The notes under the pieces: generated by a model | Databases searched by the model: none | The model's input: the letters and a program-made list of their open reading frames with translations, nothing else | What the model was told of the DNA's origin: nothing | Shown: positions 26,408 through 35,846 of the stretch, one piece after another | How positions within the stretch are numbered: position 1 is the first letter of the stretch | How the letters are laid out: the number at the start of each line of letters is the position of its first letter | Made by a program: the position numbers and the translations under genes | Assembly: GCF_004804355.1 (NCBI RefSeq) | Contig: NZ_SRWZ01000001.1 | Span: forward strand, 310,001-374,000 | From: Cognatitamlana onchidii | GTDB lineage: Bacteria; Bacteroidota; Bacteroidia; Flavobacteriales; Flavobacteriaceae | DNA: 64,000 bases | Direction: 5' to 3'

Positions 26408-26818
26408 ATGAAACTATCAGTAATCAGCTTTATAACGCTTGTTATATCATCATCAATCGTTAAATTTGATTTAGCACCGCAAGACCCCTTAGCAGAAAGC
26501 ATATCTCGTGGCAGTGAAATCTATGAAGATTTCTGTATGCAATGTCACTTGCCTGATGGTAAGGGTGTTGAAAATGTTTTCCCGCCACTTGCCAAATCAG
26601 ATTATTTAATGAATAATATAGAGGCTAGTATTCGAGGTGTTAAATTCGGGCAAAATGATGAAATTGTAGTTAATGGTAAAACCTATAATGGTTTTATGCA
26701 ACCCATGGGTTTAGATGATGACGAAATAGCAGACGTGATGAACTACGTCACAAACAGCTGGGGCAACAAAAACAAAGACATGATTACTACTGAAGCAGTC
26801 GCTGCCATAAAAAAATAA
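26408..26818 (+). CDS. Periplasmic c-type cytochrome
   Basis: A 136-residue class I cytochrome c. The N-terminal hydrophobic stretch (about residues 4-18) acts as signal or anchor. The haem site is CMQCH at residues 43-47, and GFMQPMG gives candidate axial Met residues near 96-100. The block DGKGVENVFPPLAKSDYL is typical of cytochromes paired with dehydrogenases. It begins two bases after the PQQ sugar dehydrogenase stop, so it is probably that enzyme's electron acceptor, passing electrons to a terminal oxidase. Confidence 0.93.
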   Translation: MKLSVISFITLVISSSIVKFDLAPQDPLAESISRGSEIYEDFCMQCHLPDGKGVENVFPPLAKSDYLMNNIEASIRGVKFGQNDEIVVNGKTYNGFMQPMGLDDDEIADVMNYVTNSWGNKNKDMITTEAVAAIKK

Positions 26819-26851
26819 GTCTGCGCAGTTTTTTTCGTTTTTACATTTAAT

Positions 26852-26859
26852 TAACTTTG
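26852..26859 (+). promoter_or_regulatory. -7 promoter box of the udk operon
   Basis: TAACTTTG is an exact TAnnTTTG match. T-rich sequence (26829-26842) lies where a -33 element would be. Transcription would start near 26866, giving a leader of about 49 bases before udk. A short GC-rich palindrome CTGCGCAG followed by seven Ts at 26821-26835 may weakly terminate the upstream cytochrome operon. Confidence 0.6.
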
Positions 26860-26914
26860 TACTAGTCTGGCTCAATGTTTTTTTAGTTACTAGCCCAAAT
26901 TAAACCAATAAATA

Positions 26915-27520
26915 ATGTTAACAATAGGAATTGCTGGCGGCACAGGTTGTGGCAAAACTACGGTGGTTAATAGAATAATAAACGAACTTCCGGAAGGCCA
27001 AGTGGGTGTGATATCGCAAGATTCATATTATAAAGACACGTCTCATTTAACGTATAATGAGCGCGTAAATATTAATTTTGACCACCCCAGATCCATAGAC
27101 TTTGAATTGCTTACACAACATCTTAAAAGTCTCAAAAACGGGCATAGCATTGAGCAGCCTATATATTCTTTTGTAAAGCACAACAGAACTGGTGACACCC
27201 TGTTAACAAGACCAAGAAAAGTTATTATTATAGAAGGTATTTTAATTTTAACCAACCCTTTGTTACGTGATTTGTTTGATATTAAAATATTTGTTCATGC
27301 CGATAGTGATGAGCGCTTAATAAGAAGACTAAAACGCGATATTGCTGAACGAGGCAGAGATTTAGACGAGGTTTTAGACAGATATCAAAACACCTTAAAA
27401 CCCATGCACAATCAATTCATTGAACCCACAAAAGAATATGCAGATATTATAATACCTAATAATAAACGCAATAAAGTGGCCGTTGATATTGTTAAAACTA
27501 TCATCGCCGAAAAGTTATAA
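26915..27520 (+). CDS. udk: Uridine kinase
   Basis: Phosphorylates uridine and cytidine to UMP and CMP in pyrimidine salvage. The P-loop GGTGCGKTT is at residues 7-15. Downstream are QDSYYKD (substrate Asp), NFDHPRSIDFELL and IIIEGILIL (Walker B), then FVHADSDERLIRRLKRDIAERGRDLDEVLDRY, the LID region. 201 aa, normal. First gene of a run with ftsB-like, mutA, a lipoprotein gene and mutB. Confidence 0.95.
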   Translation: MLTIGIAGGTGCGKTTVVNRIINELPEGQVGVISQDSYYKDTSHLTYNERVNINFDHPRSIDFELLTQHLKSLKNGHSIEQPIYSFVKHNRTGDTLLTRPRKVIIIEGILILTNPLLRDLFDIKIFVHADSDERLIRRLKRDIAERGRDLDEVLDRYQNTLKPMHNQFIEPTKEYADIIIPNNKRNKVAVDIVKTIIAEKL

Positions 27521-27523
27521 GCT

Positions 27524-27847
27524 ATGAGAATAAATAGGAGCAAATACCTAAAACCTTTTAAGAATATATTTATTCTTATTTCGGTCGTTTTTGTTATTTG
27601 GATGCTTTTCTTCGATGCTAATTCTTGGTTAATTCATAACGAACTTAATACCGAGATAAACGACTTAGAACATGAAAAAGAATACTACAGAAAGGAAATA
27701 GAAAAAGACAAAAAAGACTTAAAAAAGCTTAGTACCGAGGAAGGTATGGAAAAATTTGCCAGAGAAGCATATTATATGAAGCGCGAAAATGAAGAAATTT
27801 TTATTATTGAATATGAAGATAGCTTAAAAACAGAATCAGATGAATAA
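27524..27847 (+). CDS. Septum formation initiator family protein (FtsB/DivIC-like)
   Basis: A 107-residue bitopic division protein. A TM segment at about residues 15-32 (FILISVVFVIWMLFFD) is followed by a coiled coil rich in Glu and Lys (NDLEHEKEYYRKEIEKDKKD) and the family closing block EGMEKFAREAYYMKRENEEIFII. FtsB-type proteins join FtsL and FtsQ at the septum. It starts 4 bases after udk and overlaps mutA by 8 bases, so division and propionate genes share a transcript here. Confidence 0.9.
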   Translation: MRINRSKYLKPFKNIFILISVVFVIWMLFFDANSWLIHNELNTEINDLEHEKEYYRKEIEKDKKDLKKLSTEEGMEKFAREAYYMKRENEEIFIIEYEDSLKTESDE

Positions 27848-29192
27848 CGACTTATTTAAGGAATTTCATACTGTATCTGCAAAACAATGGAAGCAGAAAA
27901 TTCAGTGCGATTTAAAAGGAGCTAGCTATAATGACACCCTTATTTGGCATACCAATGAAGATATTTCTGTTAAGCCATTTTATCACTCGGATGATTTTAA
28001 GGATTACCCTCCTGTTTCAAATACCAAAGCCACATCTTGGAAAATTTATGAATCCATACATGTTACCAAGGTCCCAAACGCCAACAAAAAAGCTAATCAT
28101 GCCATTTCGCAAGGCGTAGAAAGTATTCAGTTTATTATTGCATCCCCAGATATTTCCATTCAAGAATTAATCAAGAATATAGATACGAAGACCGTCCTTT
28201 TAACCTTTAATCTTTCTTTTCTATCTGAAACATATACAAAAACCATATTAACAATAGTCCCCAATGCTATTATTAACATTGATATTATTGGAGGTCTTGC
28301 TAAAACCGGTAGTTGGTTAGAAAATTTAAAAAGCGACTTTTTTAGTTTTCAGTCGGTATTCAACCAAACAACCTCAATCAGCATAAATACCACATTATAC
28401 CAGAATGCAGGAGCAACTATAGTTCAGCAACTTGCTTATAGTTTAGCTCATGCAAACGAATACTTAAATCTTCTTGAGAAGGTTACCAACCTTGATACCA
28501 TTATATTCCAGGTATCGGTTGGCACCAATTATTTTTTTGAAATAGCAAAACTTAGAGCACTTCGCGTACTTTGGGCTTCTTTAGCAAGAGCGTACAATCT
28601 AAGTGAAAACTGCAAGATTATGGCCTTCCCAACAAAAAGGAATAAAACTATTTACGACAACCATACAAACATGCTTAGAACCACTACAGAATGCATGAGT
28701 GCCATTCTGGGTGGCGCCAATTTGGTATCAAATTTACCCTATGATGCCATTTATCGTAAGGATCATGAATTTGGAGAGCGTATATCGAGAAACCAATTAT
28801 TAATTTTAAAGCATGAAAGCTACTTTAACAAGGTTGACAACCCTGCCGATGGCGCCTACTACATAGAGCGTTTAACAACCCAATTAGCGGAAAAAGCATT
28901 AACTCTATTTAAAAATATAGAATCTGGAGGAGGTTATTTAAAACAGCTAAAAGACGGAACCATTCAAAGAAAAATTAAGGACAGTGCCCTTAAGGAACAG
29001 AAGCTATTTAACAACCAAGAAGATATTTTGGTTGGCACGAATAAATTCCCTAACCCTAATGACAAAATGAAGGAGCAATTAGAACTTTATCCCTTTGTTA
29101 AACATAACTCCAGAAAAACATTAATAGAACCTATAATAGAAAAACGATTAGCAGAATATTTAGAACAAACCCGATTAAAAAATGAACATTAA
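27840..29192 (+). CDS. mutA: Methylmalonyl-CoA mutase small (beta) subunit
   Basis: The non-catalytic partner of the adenosylcobalamin-dependent mutase that interconverts methylmalonyl-CoA and succinyl-CoA. 450 aa, with the TIM-barrel mutase fold only. LRALRVLWASLARAYN, TTECMSAILGGANLVSNLPYD and the C-terminal NPADGAYYIERLTTQLAEKA are shared with the large subunit. The B12-binding domain with DxHxxG is missing, as expected for the small subunit. The gene overlaps the ftsB-like gene and is separated from mutB by a small lipoprotein gene. Confidence 0.93.
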   Translation: MNNDLFKEFHTVSAKQWKQKIQCDLKGASYNDTLIWHTNEDISVKPFYHSDDFKDYPPVSNTKATSWKIYESIHVTKVPNANKKANHAISQGVESIQFIIASPDISIQELIKNIDTKTVLLTFNLSFLSETYTKTILTIVPNAIINIDIIGGLAKTGSWLENLKSDFFSFQSVFNQTTSISINTTLYQNAGATIVQQLAYSLAHANEYLNLLEKVTNLDTIIFQVSVGTNYFFEIAKLRALRVLWASLARAYNLSENCKIMAFPTKRNKTIYDNHTNMLRTTTECMSAILGGANLVSNLPYDAIYRKDHEFGERISRNQLLILKHESYFNKVDNPADGAYYIERLTTQLAEKALTLFKNIESGGGYLKQLKDGTIQRKIKDSALKEQKLFNNQEDILVGTNKFPNPNDKMKEQLELYPFVKHNSRKTLIEPIIEKRLAEYLEQTRLKNEH

Positions 29193-29193
29193 A

Positions 29194-29835
29194 ATGAACT
29201 TAAAATTTACACTTTTTACTTTTATTTTCGCGCTGGTACTATTTAACTGTAAACAGCAAAATACATTTTCAGATTACCAATATACCGATAAGCCCCAAGT
29301 AATTTCTTGCGAAGGCATAAACGCTCCTCTATACAATGAGGCTCTCTACAGTTTTGAAGATGATATTTTAAAATATTATCAACAAAAAAGAGCCAATAAT
29401 ACTTTGGCACAAAGTTATTCGCAGTTTCTAAGAGAAGCCATTTATAATAGAATTAAGTTGGAAGATGTTGTAACAAAGCACACCATAGATGTATTTGAAG
29501 CTTTAAAAACGGAAAGCGATTTATGGGACGCCGCAAACACAAAAAGCCATTTAAATTATTCTGGAAAACCTTTAACCTGCATCGCTACAAGTTTAAAAGA
29601 CGAGAATTTAAAAACAACCCTTAATGCACTTATAACCACTAACAGTATGAGTCCAAAGCTATTTGGAACGCCGTTAATTTCAAAATACAGAAATGCTATG
29701 AGCGATAAATATTTAGCACTTTATATCGCCTTAGACTTATATTATTCAAACCTTTTTGAACTTGACTTGTCTAAAATCAATTTAAACAAACCAGAACCTA
29801 AAGTTGACTTTAACAAGGTTCCTCAAAACCCATAA
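29194..29835 (+). CDS. Unrecognised lipoprotein between mutA and mutB
   Basis: A 213-residue protein beginning MNLKFTLFTFIFALVLFNC, a good lipoprotein signal with Cys19. The mature part is mostly helical by composition and has two Cys residues (VISCEGINAPL and PLTCIATSL). I see no known domain. The ATG at 29194 follows the mutA stop by one base; another ATG at 29182 would overlap mutA. The gene is embedded between the two mutase subunits, yet it is an exported protein while the mutase is cytosolic, so a direct role in the reaction is unlikely. Confidence 0.85.
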   Translation: MNLKFTLFTFIFALVLFNCKQQNTFSDYQYTDKPQVISCEGINAPLYNEALYSFEDDILKYYQQKRANNTLAQSYSQFLREAIYNRIKLEDVVTKHTIDVFEALKTESDLWDAANTKSHLNYSGKPLTCIATSLKDENLKTTLNALITTNSMSPKLFGTPLISKYRNAMSDKYLALYIALDLYYSNLFELDLSKINLNKPEPKVDFNKVPQNP

Positions 29836-29859
29836 CAGAATAGCTTAAAAAGAACATCT

Positions 29860-31983
29860 TTGAGAAAAAACCTAGAGCATATTAGTTTAATAACACCGTC
29901 TGAACCTGTTAGCGACTCAAATACAGGTTCTTTTTTAGCGGCTGAAGGTATTCCGGTAAAATCAAGATATTCTAAAGATGATATTAGCGGTTTGGCGCAT
30001 CTTGATTTTGCTGCCGGAATTACTCCAAACCTAAGAGGTCCTTATAGCACCATGTACGTAAAAAGACCTTGGACTATTAGGCAATACTCAGGTTTTAGCA
30101 CTGCCGAAGACAGCAATGCTTTTTACAAGCGAAATCTTGAGGCTGGTCAAAAAGGATTGTCCGTCGCATTTGACTTAGCCACCCATAGAGGTTATGACTC
30201 AGATCACGACCGCGTTATCGGAGATGTTGGTAAAGCAGGCGTTGCCATTGATACGGTCGAGGATATGAAAATACTTTTTGACCAAATTCCACTGGAACAA
30301 ATGTCGGTATCCATGACTATGAATGGGGCTGTTTTACCCATAATGGCTTTCTACATTGTTGCCGCTGAAGAACAGGATGTAAACCCAAATCAATTGACTG
30401 GAACAATTCAGAATGATATTCTTAAAGAGTTTATGGTGAGAAACACTTACATTTACCCGCCTACCCCTTCCATGAAAATTATTTCTGATATTTTCAAGTA
30501 CACAAGCCAGCACATGCCAAAATTTAACAGCATTAGTATTTCTGGCTACCATATGCAAGAAGCTGGTGCTACTTGCGATATCGAACTTGCTTATACCCTA
30601 GCCGATGGTTTGGAGTATATTAGAAAAGGACTTGAGGCTGGTTTAGATATTGATACATTCGCACCGCGACTCTCTTTTTTCTGGGGAATTGGTATGAGTC
30701 ATTTTATGGAAATAGCGAAAATGCGAGCAGCTAGAATGCTGTGGGCCAAATTGGTTAAAAAATTCAACCCTAAAAATGAAAAATCACTCACTTTAAGAAC
30801 GCATTGTCAAACTTCTGGATGGAGCTTAACCGAACAAGATCCTTTTAACAATGTTGCCAGAACTACCATAGAGGCTGCAGCTGCTGCTTTTGGAGGCACA
30901 CAAAGTTTACACACTAATGCCCTAGATGAGGCGATTGCATTACCAACAGATTTTTCTGCGCGCATTGCAAGGAACACTCAAATTTTTTTGCAAGAAGAAA
31001 CAAAAATCACCAAAACCGTCGATCCTTGGGCTGGTAGTTATTACGTTGAAAAACTTACTCATGATATTGCTGAAAAAGCTTGGGTACTTATTGAAGAGGT
31101 AGAACAACTTGGTGGTATGACCAAAGCCATTGAGGCTGGAATTCCAAAAATAAGAATCGAGGAAGCCGCAGCTAGAAAACAGGCACGTATTGACTCTTGT
31201 CAAGATATTATTGTCGGGGTTAACAAATACCAACTAAAAGAAGAAGCTCCAATTTCCATTCTTGAGGTAGACAATAAAATGGTAAGAGAAGCGCAAATAA
31301 AACGATTGCAGGCTGTTAAATCTATGAGAGATCATAAAACAGTAAAAGGCTTATTAGTAAAATTATATGAAGGGGCTAAATTTGGCCAAGAAAATTTATT
31401 AGCTTTGACTATTGAAGCTGCAAGGGCGAGAGCAACTTTAGGAGAGATTAGCGATGCTCTTGAAAAAGCTTTTGGACGACACAAAGCGCAAATCAAATCC
31501 TTTTCTGGCGTGTATAGTAGAGAAATTAAAGATGATATATCTTTTAAAAAGGCTCAAGAAATGGCCGATATTTTTGCTGAACAAGATGGTCGAAGACCGC
31601 GTATCATGATAGCAAAAATGGGACAAGACGGCCACGACCGTGGGGCTAAAGTTGTAGCCACGGCTTATGCAGATATTGGCTTTGATGTAGATATTGGTCC
31701 TTTATTTCAAACCCCGCAAGAAGTTGCAAAACAAGCTGTTGAAAACGATGTACATATTTTAGGAATATCATCTCTAGCTGCTGGCCATAAAACACTCGTT
31801 CCTGAGGTTATACAAGCTTTAAAAGAATACGGTCGCGATGATATAATCGTCATTGTAGGAGGCGTTATCCCTAAGCAAGATTATCAATTTTTGTTTGATG
31901 CAGGAGCCATTGCTGTTTTTGGACCAGGCACAAAAATTAGTGACGCGGCCATTACCATTCTTAATATTCTTATTGAAGATTAA
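29860..31983 (+). CDS. scpA: Methylmalonyl-CoA mutase large (alpha) subunit
   Basis: Catalytic subunit of adenosylcobalamin-dependent methylmalonyl-CoA mutase (also mutB). The substrate-entry block [20 protein letters not shown] is near residues 54-73, and [25 protein letters not shown] and [17 protein letters not shown] are barrel signatures. The C-terminal B12 domain (about 575-705) has [10 protein letters not shown] with cobalt-ligand His592, then [10 protein letters not shown] and GVIPKQDY. 707 aa, full length. The start is TTG; no ATG occurs before the conserved part. A MeaB/ArgK chaperone gene is not in view. Confidence 0.94.
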   Translation: MRKNLEHISLITPSEPVSDSNTGSFLAAEGIPVKSRYSKDDISGLAHLDFAAGITPNLRGPYSTMYVKRPWTIRQYSGFSTAEDSNAFYKRNLEAGQKGLSVAFDLATHRGYDSDHDRVIGDVGKAGVAIDTVEDMKILFDQIPLEQMSVSMTMNGAVLPIMAFYIVAAEEQDVNPNQLTGTIQNDILKEFMVRNTYIYPPTPSMKIISDIFKYTSQHMPKFNSISISGYHMQEAGATCDIELAYTLADGLEYIRKGLEAGLDIDTFAPRLSFFWGIGMSHFMEIAKMRAARMLWAKLVKKFNPKNEKSLTLRTHCQTSGWSLTEQDPFNNVARTTIEAAAAAFGGTQSLHTNALDEAIALPTDFSARIARNTQIFLQEETKITKTVDPWAGSYYVEKLTHDIAEKAWVLIEEVEQLGGMTKAIEAGIPKIRIEEAAARKQARIDSCQDIIVGVNKYQLKEEAPISILEVDNKMVREAQIKRLQAVKSMRDHKTVKGLLVKLYEGAKFGQENLLALTIEAARARATLGEISDALEKAFGRHKAQIKSFSGVYSREIKDDISFKKAQEMADIFAEQDGRRPRIMIAKMGQDGHDRGAKVVATAYADIGFDVDIGPLFQTPQEVAKQAVENDVHILGISSLAAGHKTLVPEVIQALKEYGRDDIIVIVGGVIPKQDYQFLFDAGAIAVFGPGTKISDAAITILNILIED

Positions 31984-32129
31984 CACATCTTCGTGCATAC
32001 TATCCTTCAGCAAACATTCTTCCTAGAAATTAACGTTAATAAGTGTTAATTTAAAACATGCTTTTAAAAAGAAGTGTAACTTTATTCAGACTTTATCTAC
32101 AAACCTAGTATTAATTAAGTTTTAATCAT

Positions 32130-34952
32130 ATGAAAGCCTATTCTCATTTATTGACTGTCCTATTTCTAACAAGCTCCTTAATTCTATTTGCTCAAAAGTC
32201 CTCAAACAATATATCATGGAATGATAAAATACCTACTGATGAAAATGTTAAAATCGGAACGCTAAGCAATGGCTTAACCTATTACATTAAAAACAACGAA
32301 AAACCCAAGGACAAAGTAGAATTAAGACTGGTTGTTAACGTAGGGTCTATTTTAGAAGATGAGGACCAGCTGGGATTAGCCCATTTCATGGAGCATATGA
32401 ATTTTAATGGAACCAAACATTTTAAAAAAAATGACCTTGTAGATTATTTACAAAGCATAGGGGTTAAGTTTGGTGCCGACCTAAATGCCTATACAGGATT
32501 TGACCAAACGGTATACATTTTACCAATTCCTAGTGATGATCCGGAAAAATTGGATAAAGGCTTTCAAATTATTGAAGACTGGGCTCATAACGCCTTATTA
32601 GAAGAGGAAGAAATTGATAAAGAACGTGGTGTTGTTTTAGAAGAATACCGACTAGGCAAAGGCGCAGACGAACGTATGCTTCATAAGTACTTACCAAAAG
32701 TATTATACAACTCTAAGTACGCTTCGCGACTACCTATTGGTACAAAAGAAAATCTCGAAAATTTCGATTATAGTTCTTTAAAACGCTTTTATAAAGACTG
32801 GTATAGACCAGATTTAATGGCCGTGATTGCCGTAGGCGATTTGGACGTAAACACCCTTGAAGAAAAAATAAAATCTCATTTTGAAGGTATTCCAACCACT
32901 CCAAACCCAAGACCAAGAGAACTCTTTTATTTACCAAACCATAAAGAAACCTTTATTGCTATTGAATCTGATAAAGAAGCTGCATTTTCTCGGGTGCAAA
33001 TTTTATTTAAAGATGATAATAATGTTGAAAAAAAGGAGTCTTTATCGGATTATAAACATATGATGATCCAATCATTATTTACTCAAATGATAAACAATCG
33101 TTTAGATGAGTTAAGAAATAGTGAAAATCCGCCTTTTGTTTATGGGGTAAGTTACCACGGTAATACTTGGGCTAAAACAAAAGCTGCATATCAATCATTT
33201 GCTGTTACCAGCGAGACAGGACAATTGGATGGATTAAAAGCTTTGCTAAAAGAAAATGAGCGGGTGCGAAAGTATGGATTTTACGAAGGTGAGCTAAACC
33301 GTGCCAAAGCAGATATTTTAGCACGATTGGAAAAAGCTGAAAAAGATAAGGACAAAACGAAATCAGGAAAAATTGTTGGCGAATACATAAGACATTTTTT
33401 AAACGACGAACCTATTCCTGGGATTACTTGGGAATATAACTTTCATAAAACCAATTTACCAAGTATTACACTTGACGATGTAAATAACCTTATTAAGAGC
33501 TATTTGAAAGAAGAAAACCGCGTTATTGTACTTACTGGGCCAGATAAAGAAGATATTCCGAAAGTGAGTGAGAACGAGATAAACAATCTTTTGGATACCA
33601 TTAAAACTTTAAATATAGAACCTTACGAGGATAAAGACATTCCTACGTCTTTAATTTCAAAGACACCTACAAAAGGGACTATTATAAAAACTACGATTAA
33701 CGAAACCCTAAAAACCACTAAGTTAACACTTAGTAATGGTGCTAAAGTAACCTTTAAGAAAACAGACTTTAAAAATGACGAAATTCTTTTTAGAGCGTTT
33801 AGCTTTGGCGGAACCTCCCTATACGACAATGATACGTTCTTATCTACCACATTAGCAAACCGAGGACTAACAGAAGCTGGTGTTAATGGTTTTGATAAAA
33901 TTACCCTTGGAAAAATGCTCTCAGGAAAAATAGTAAAGGTGTCCCCTAGTATTAATACCTATAGTGAAGGTTTTTCAGGTTCAGCCTCACCAAAAAACCT
34001 TGAAGAGTTATTTCAGCTAACTCATCTTTATTTCACCGCTTTAAACAAAGATGAAAAGGCATACAACTCATTTATCAATAAACAAAAGTCCATTTATGCC
34101 AATGTGCTATCGAACCCACAATATTACTTTCAAAATGAAATGGGCAAGTTTTTAAACACAGGAAATCCGAGATATGTAGGATTTCCTAGCCCTGAAGATT
34201 TTGATCATGCCAATTACGATTTGGCCTTTGAAAAATACCAAGAAAGGTTTGCAGATGCAGGAAATTTTAACTTCTATTTTGTTGGAAATATTGATGAAGA
34301 AAAATTCATTAATTATTGCGAAACTTACCTGGCTAGTTTACCTTCAAAAAACAACAAAGAAACTTATAAAGTACCCCCTTACAGACCTTTAACGGGCAAC
34401 CACACTAAAATTGTAAAAAAAGGAAAAGACCCTAAGAGTAGCGTTAGAATTATATATCAAGGTGAAACAGCTTATAACAAAGATGAAGCACATGCCTTTA
34501 TGAGCTTAGGCGAAATATTAACTATTAAACTTATAGAAAAATTAAGAGAAGAAGAAAGCGGTGTATACGGAGTTGGTGCAAAAGGTAGAATTCAGAAGAT
34601 TCCTTATGGTTGGTATAACTTTAGCATTGGTTTCCCTTGTGGGCCAGAAAATGTGGACAAACTTAAAGCACTTGCCATAAAAGAAATTGAAACAATCATT
34701 AAAAATGGCCCAACAGATAAAGATTTGGTAAAGGTTAAAGAAGGTCAAATACTTAAAAAGAAACAGCAACTAAAAGAGAATAAATTCTGGATAAACCTTC
34801 TTAAAAATGCCGATTACAACGATAAGGATATTTCAGATATTTTTAATTATGAAAAAAACATTAATGCATTAACCAAAGAAAACATACAAGAGGTTGCTAA
34901 AAAATATTTAACTGGCGGTTATATTTCATGTATTCATAATCCAGAAGAATAA
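32130..34952 (+). CDS. M16 family zinc metallopeptidase, exported
   Basis: A 940-residue pitrilysin/insulinase-type peptidase. The signal peptide ends LILFAQ (about residue 22). The inverted zinc motif HxxEH is HFMEH at residues 85-89, and the third ligand Glu lies in RGVVLEEYRLG about 80 residues later. Two further M16_C domains and a second, inactive M16 half (from about residue 530, LTLSNGAKVTFKKT) give the usual two-lobed clamshell. EKLREEESGVYGVGAKG is the C-terminal R/Y substrate-binding block. Probably digests peptides in the periplasm. Monocistronic by spacing; TAACTTTA at 32077-32084 is a weak -7 candidate. Confidence 0.92.
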   Translation: MKAYSHLLTVLFLTSSLILFAQKSSNNISWNDKIPTDENVKIGTLSNGLTYYIKNNEKPKDKVELRLVVNVGSILEDEDQLGLAHFMEHMNFNGTKHFKKNDLVDYLQSIGVKFGADLNAYTGFDQTVYILPIPSDDPEKLDKGFQIIEDWAHNALLEEEEIDKERGVVLEEYRLGKGADERMLHKYLPKVLYNSKYASRLPIGTKENLENFDYSSLKRFYKDWYRPDLMAVIAVGDLDVNTLEEKIKSHFEGIPTTPNPRPRELFYLPNHKETFIAIESDKEAAFSRVQILFKDDNNVEKKESLSDYKHMMIQSLFTQMINNRLDELRNSENPPFVYGVSYHGNTWAKTKAAYQSFAVTSETGQLDGLKALLKENERVRKYGFYEGELNRAKADILARLEKAEKDKDKTKSGKIVGEYIRHFLNDEPIPGITWEYNFHKTNLPSITLDDVNNLIKSYLKEENRVIVLTGPDKEDIPKVSENEINNLLDTIKTLNIEPYEDKDIPTSLISKTPTKGTIIKTTINETLKTTKLTLSNGAKVTFKKTDFKNDEILFRAFSFGGTSLYDNDTFLSTTLANRGLTEAGVNGFDKITLGKMLSGKIVKVSPSINTYSEGFSGSASPKNLEELFQLTHLYFTALNKDEKAYNSFINKQKSIYANVLSNPQYYFQNEMGKFLNTGNPRYVGFPSPEDFDHANYDLAFEKYQERFADAGNFNFYFVGNIDEEKFINYCETYLASLPSKNNKETYKVPPYRPLTGNHTKIVKKGKDPKSSVRIIYQGETAYNKDEAHAFMSLGEILTIKLIEKLREEESGVYGVGAKGRIQKIPYGWYNFSIGFPCGPENVDKLKALAIKEIETIIKNGPTDKDLVKVKEGQILKKKQQLKENKFWINLLKNADYNDKDISDIFNYEKNINALTKENIQEVAKKYLTGGYISCIHNPEE

Positions 34953-35046
34953 AATTACATATTTCGCAAAAAATACTGTTAATCCTATTGCGGTTTAGCA
35001 GAAATAGATGTTAACAATTTCGGTTTTTATTCCTAATAATAAATCG

Positions 35047-35054
35047 TATTTTTG
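35047..35054 (+). promoter_or_regulatory. -7 promoter box of the parAB operon
   Basis: TATTTTTG matches TAnnTTTG exactly, 24 bases before the parA ATG. A GTTTTTAT stretch about 18 bases upstream is a possible -33 element. Confidence 0.62.
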
Positions 35055-35078
35055 GCGGGAATAAAACCAAATCAATTC

Positions 35079-35843
35079 ATGGGGAAAATCATTGCAATTG
35101 CTAATCAAAAAGGTGGTGTTGGAAAAACAACGACATCTATAAATTTAGCAGCTTCGCTAGGCGTTCTGGAAAAAAAAGTTTTATTAATAGATGCTGACCC
35201 TCAAGCAAATGCAACTTCTGGAATTGGAATAGATGTAGAATCGGTTGAAATAGGAACTTATCAACTCTTGGAACATTCCAACATTCCTAAAGAGGCTATT
35301 GTTACGACCGAAACACCAAATCTGGATATTATTCCAGCTCATATAGACCTTGTGGCTATCGAGATAGAATTGGTTGATAAAGATGAACGCGAATACATGC
35401 TTAAAAAAGCATTAGAACCAATAAAAGATGATTACGACTACATCTTAATTGATTGTGCGCCATCTCTAGGATTATTAACACTTAATGCCCTTACAGCTGC
35501 AGATGCCGTTATTATTCCCATTCAATGTGAATATTTTGCACTAGAAGGACTAGGAAAGCTTTTAAACACGATCAAGAGTGTTCAAAAAATACATAATCCT
35601 GAATTAGATATTGAGGGACTTTTACTAACGATGTACGACTCGCGTTTGCGCTTATCTAATCAAGTAGTTGAAGAAGTTCAAAAACATTTTAATGATATGG
35701 TTTTTCAAACTATCATTCAAAGAAATGTTAGATTAAGCGAGGCTCCAAGTTATGGGGAAAGCATAATTAACTATGACGCCAGTAGTAAAGGTGCGAACAA
35801 TTACTTAAGTTTGGCAAAAGAAATTATCAATAAAAACTCTTAA
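35079..35843 (+). CDS. parA: ParA/Soj chromosome-partitioning ATPase
   Basis: Deviant Walker-A ATPase that positions the origin region together with ParB. The start MGKIIAIANQKGGVGKTT holds the deviant P-loop (Lys11 and Lys16). Then come LLIDADPQANATSG (A') and YILIDCAPSLGLLTLNAL (Walker B). The late block RNVRLSEAPSYGESI is typical of Soj. 254 aa. The frame extends to a TTG at 35052, which lies in the promoter box, so the ATG is right. parB follows after 3 bases. Confidence 0.95.
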   Translation: MGKIIAIANQKGGVGKTTTSINLAASLGVLEKKVLLIDADPQANATSGIGIDVESVEIGTYQLLEHSNIPKEAIVTTETPNLDIIPAHIDLVAIEIELVDKDEREYMLKKALEPIKDDYDYILIDCAPSLGLLTLNALTAADAVIIPIQCEYFALEGLGKLLNTIKSVQKIHNPELDIEGLLLTMYDSRLRLSNQVVEEVQKHFNDMVFQTIIQRNVRLSEAPSYGESIINYDASSKGANNYLSLAKEIINKNS

Positions 35844-35846
35844 ATT

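Noticed and set aside
26821-26835. CTGCGCAG palindrome plus T-run as a firm terminator of the cytochrome gene
   Set aside because: The palindrome has no room for a loop beyond two bases, so the stem is only about three pairs; noted only as weak.
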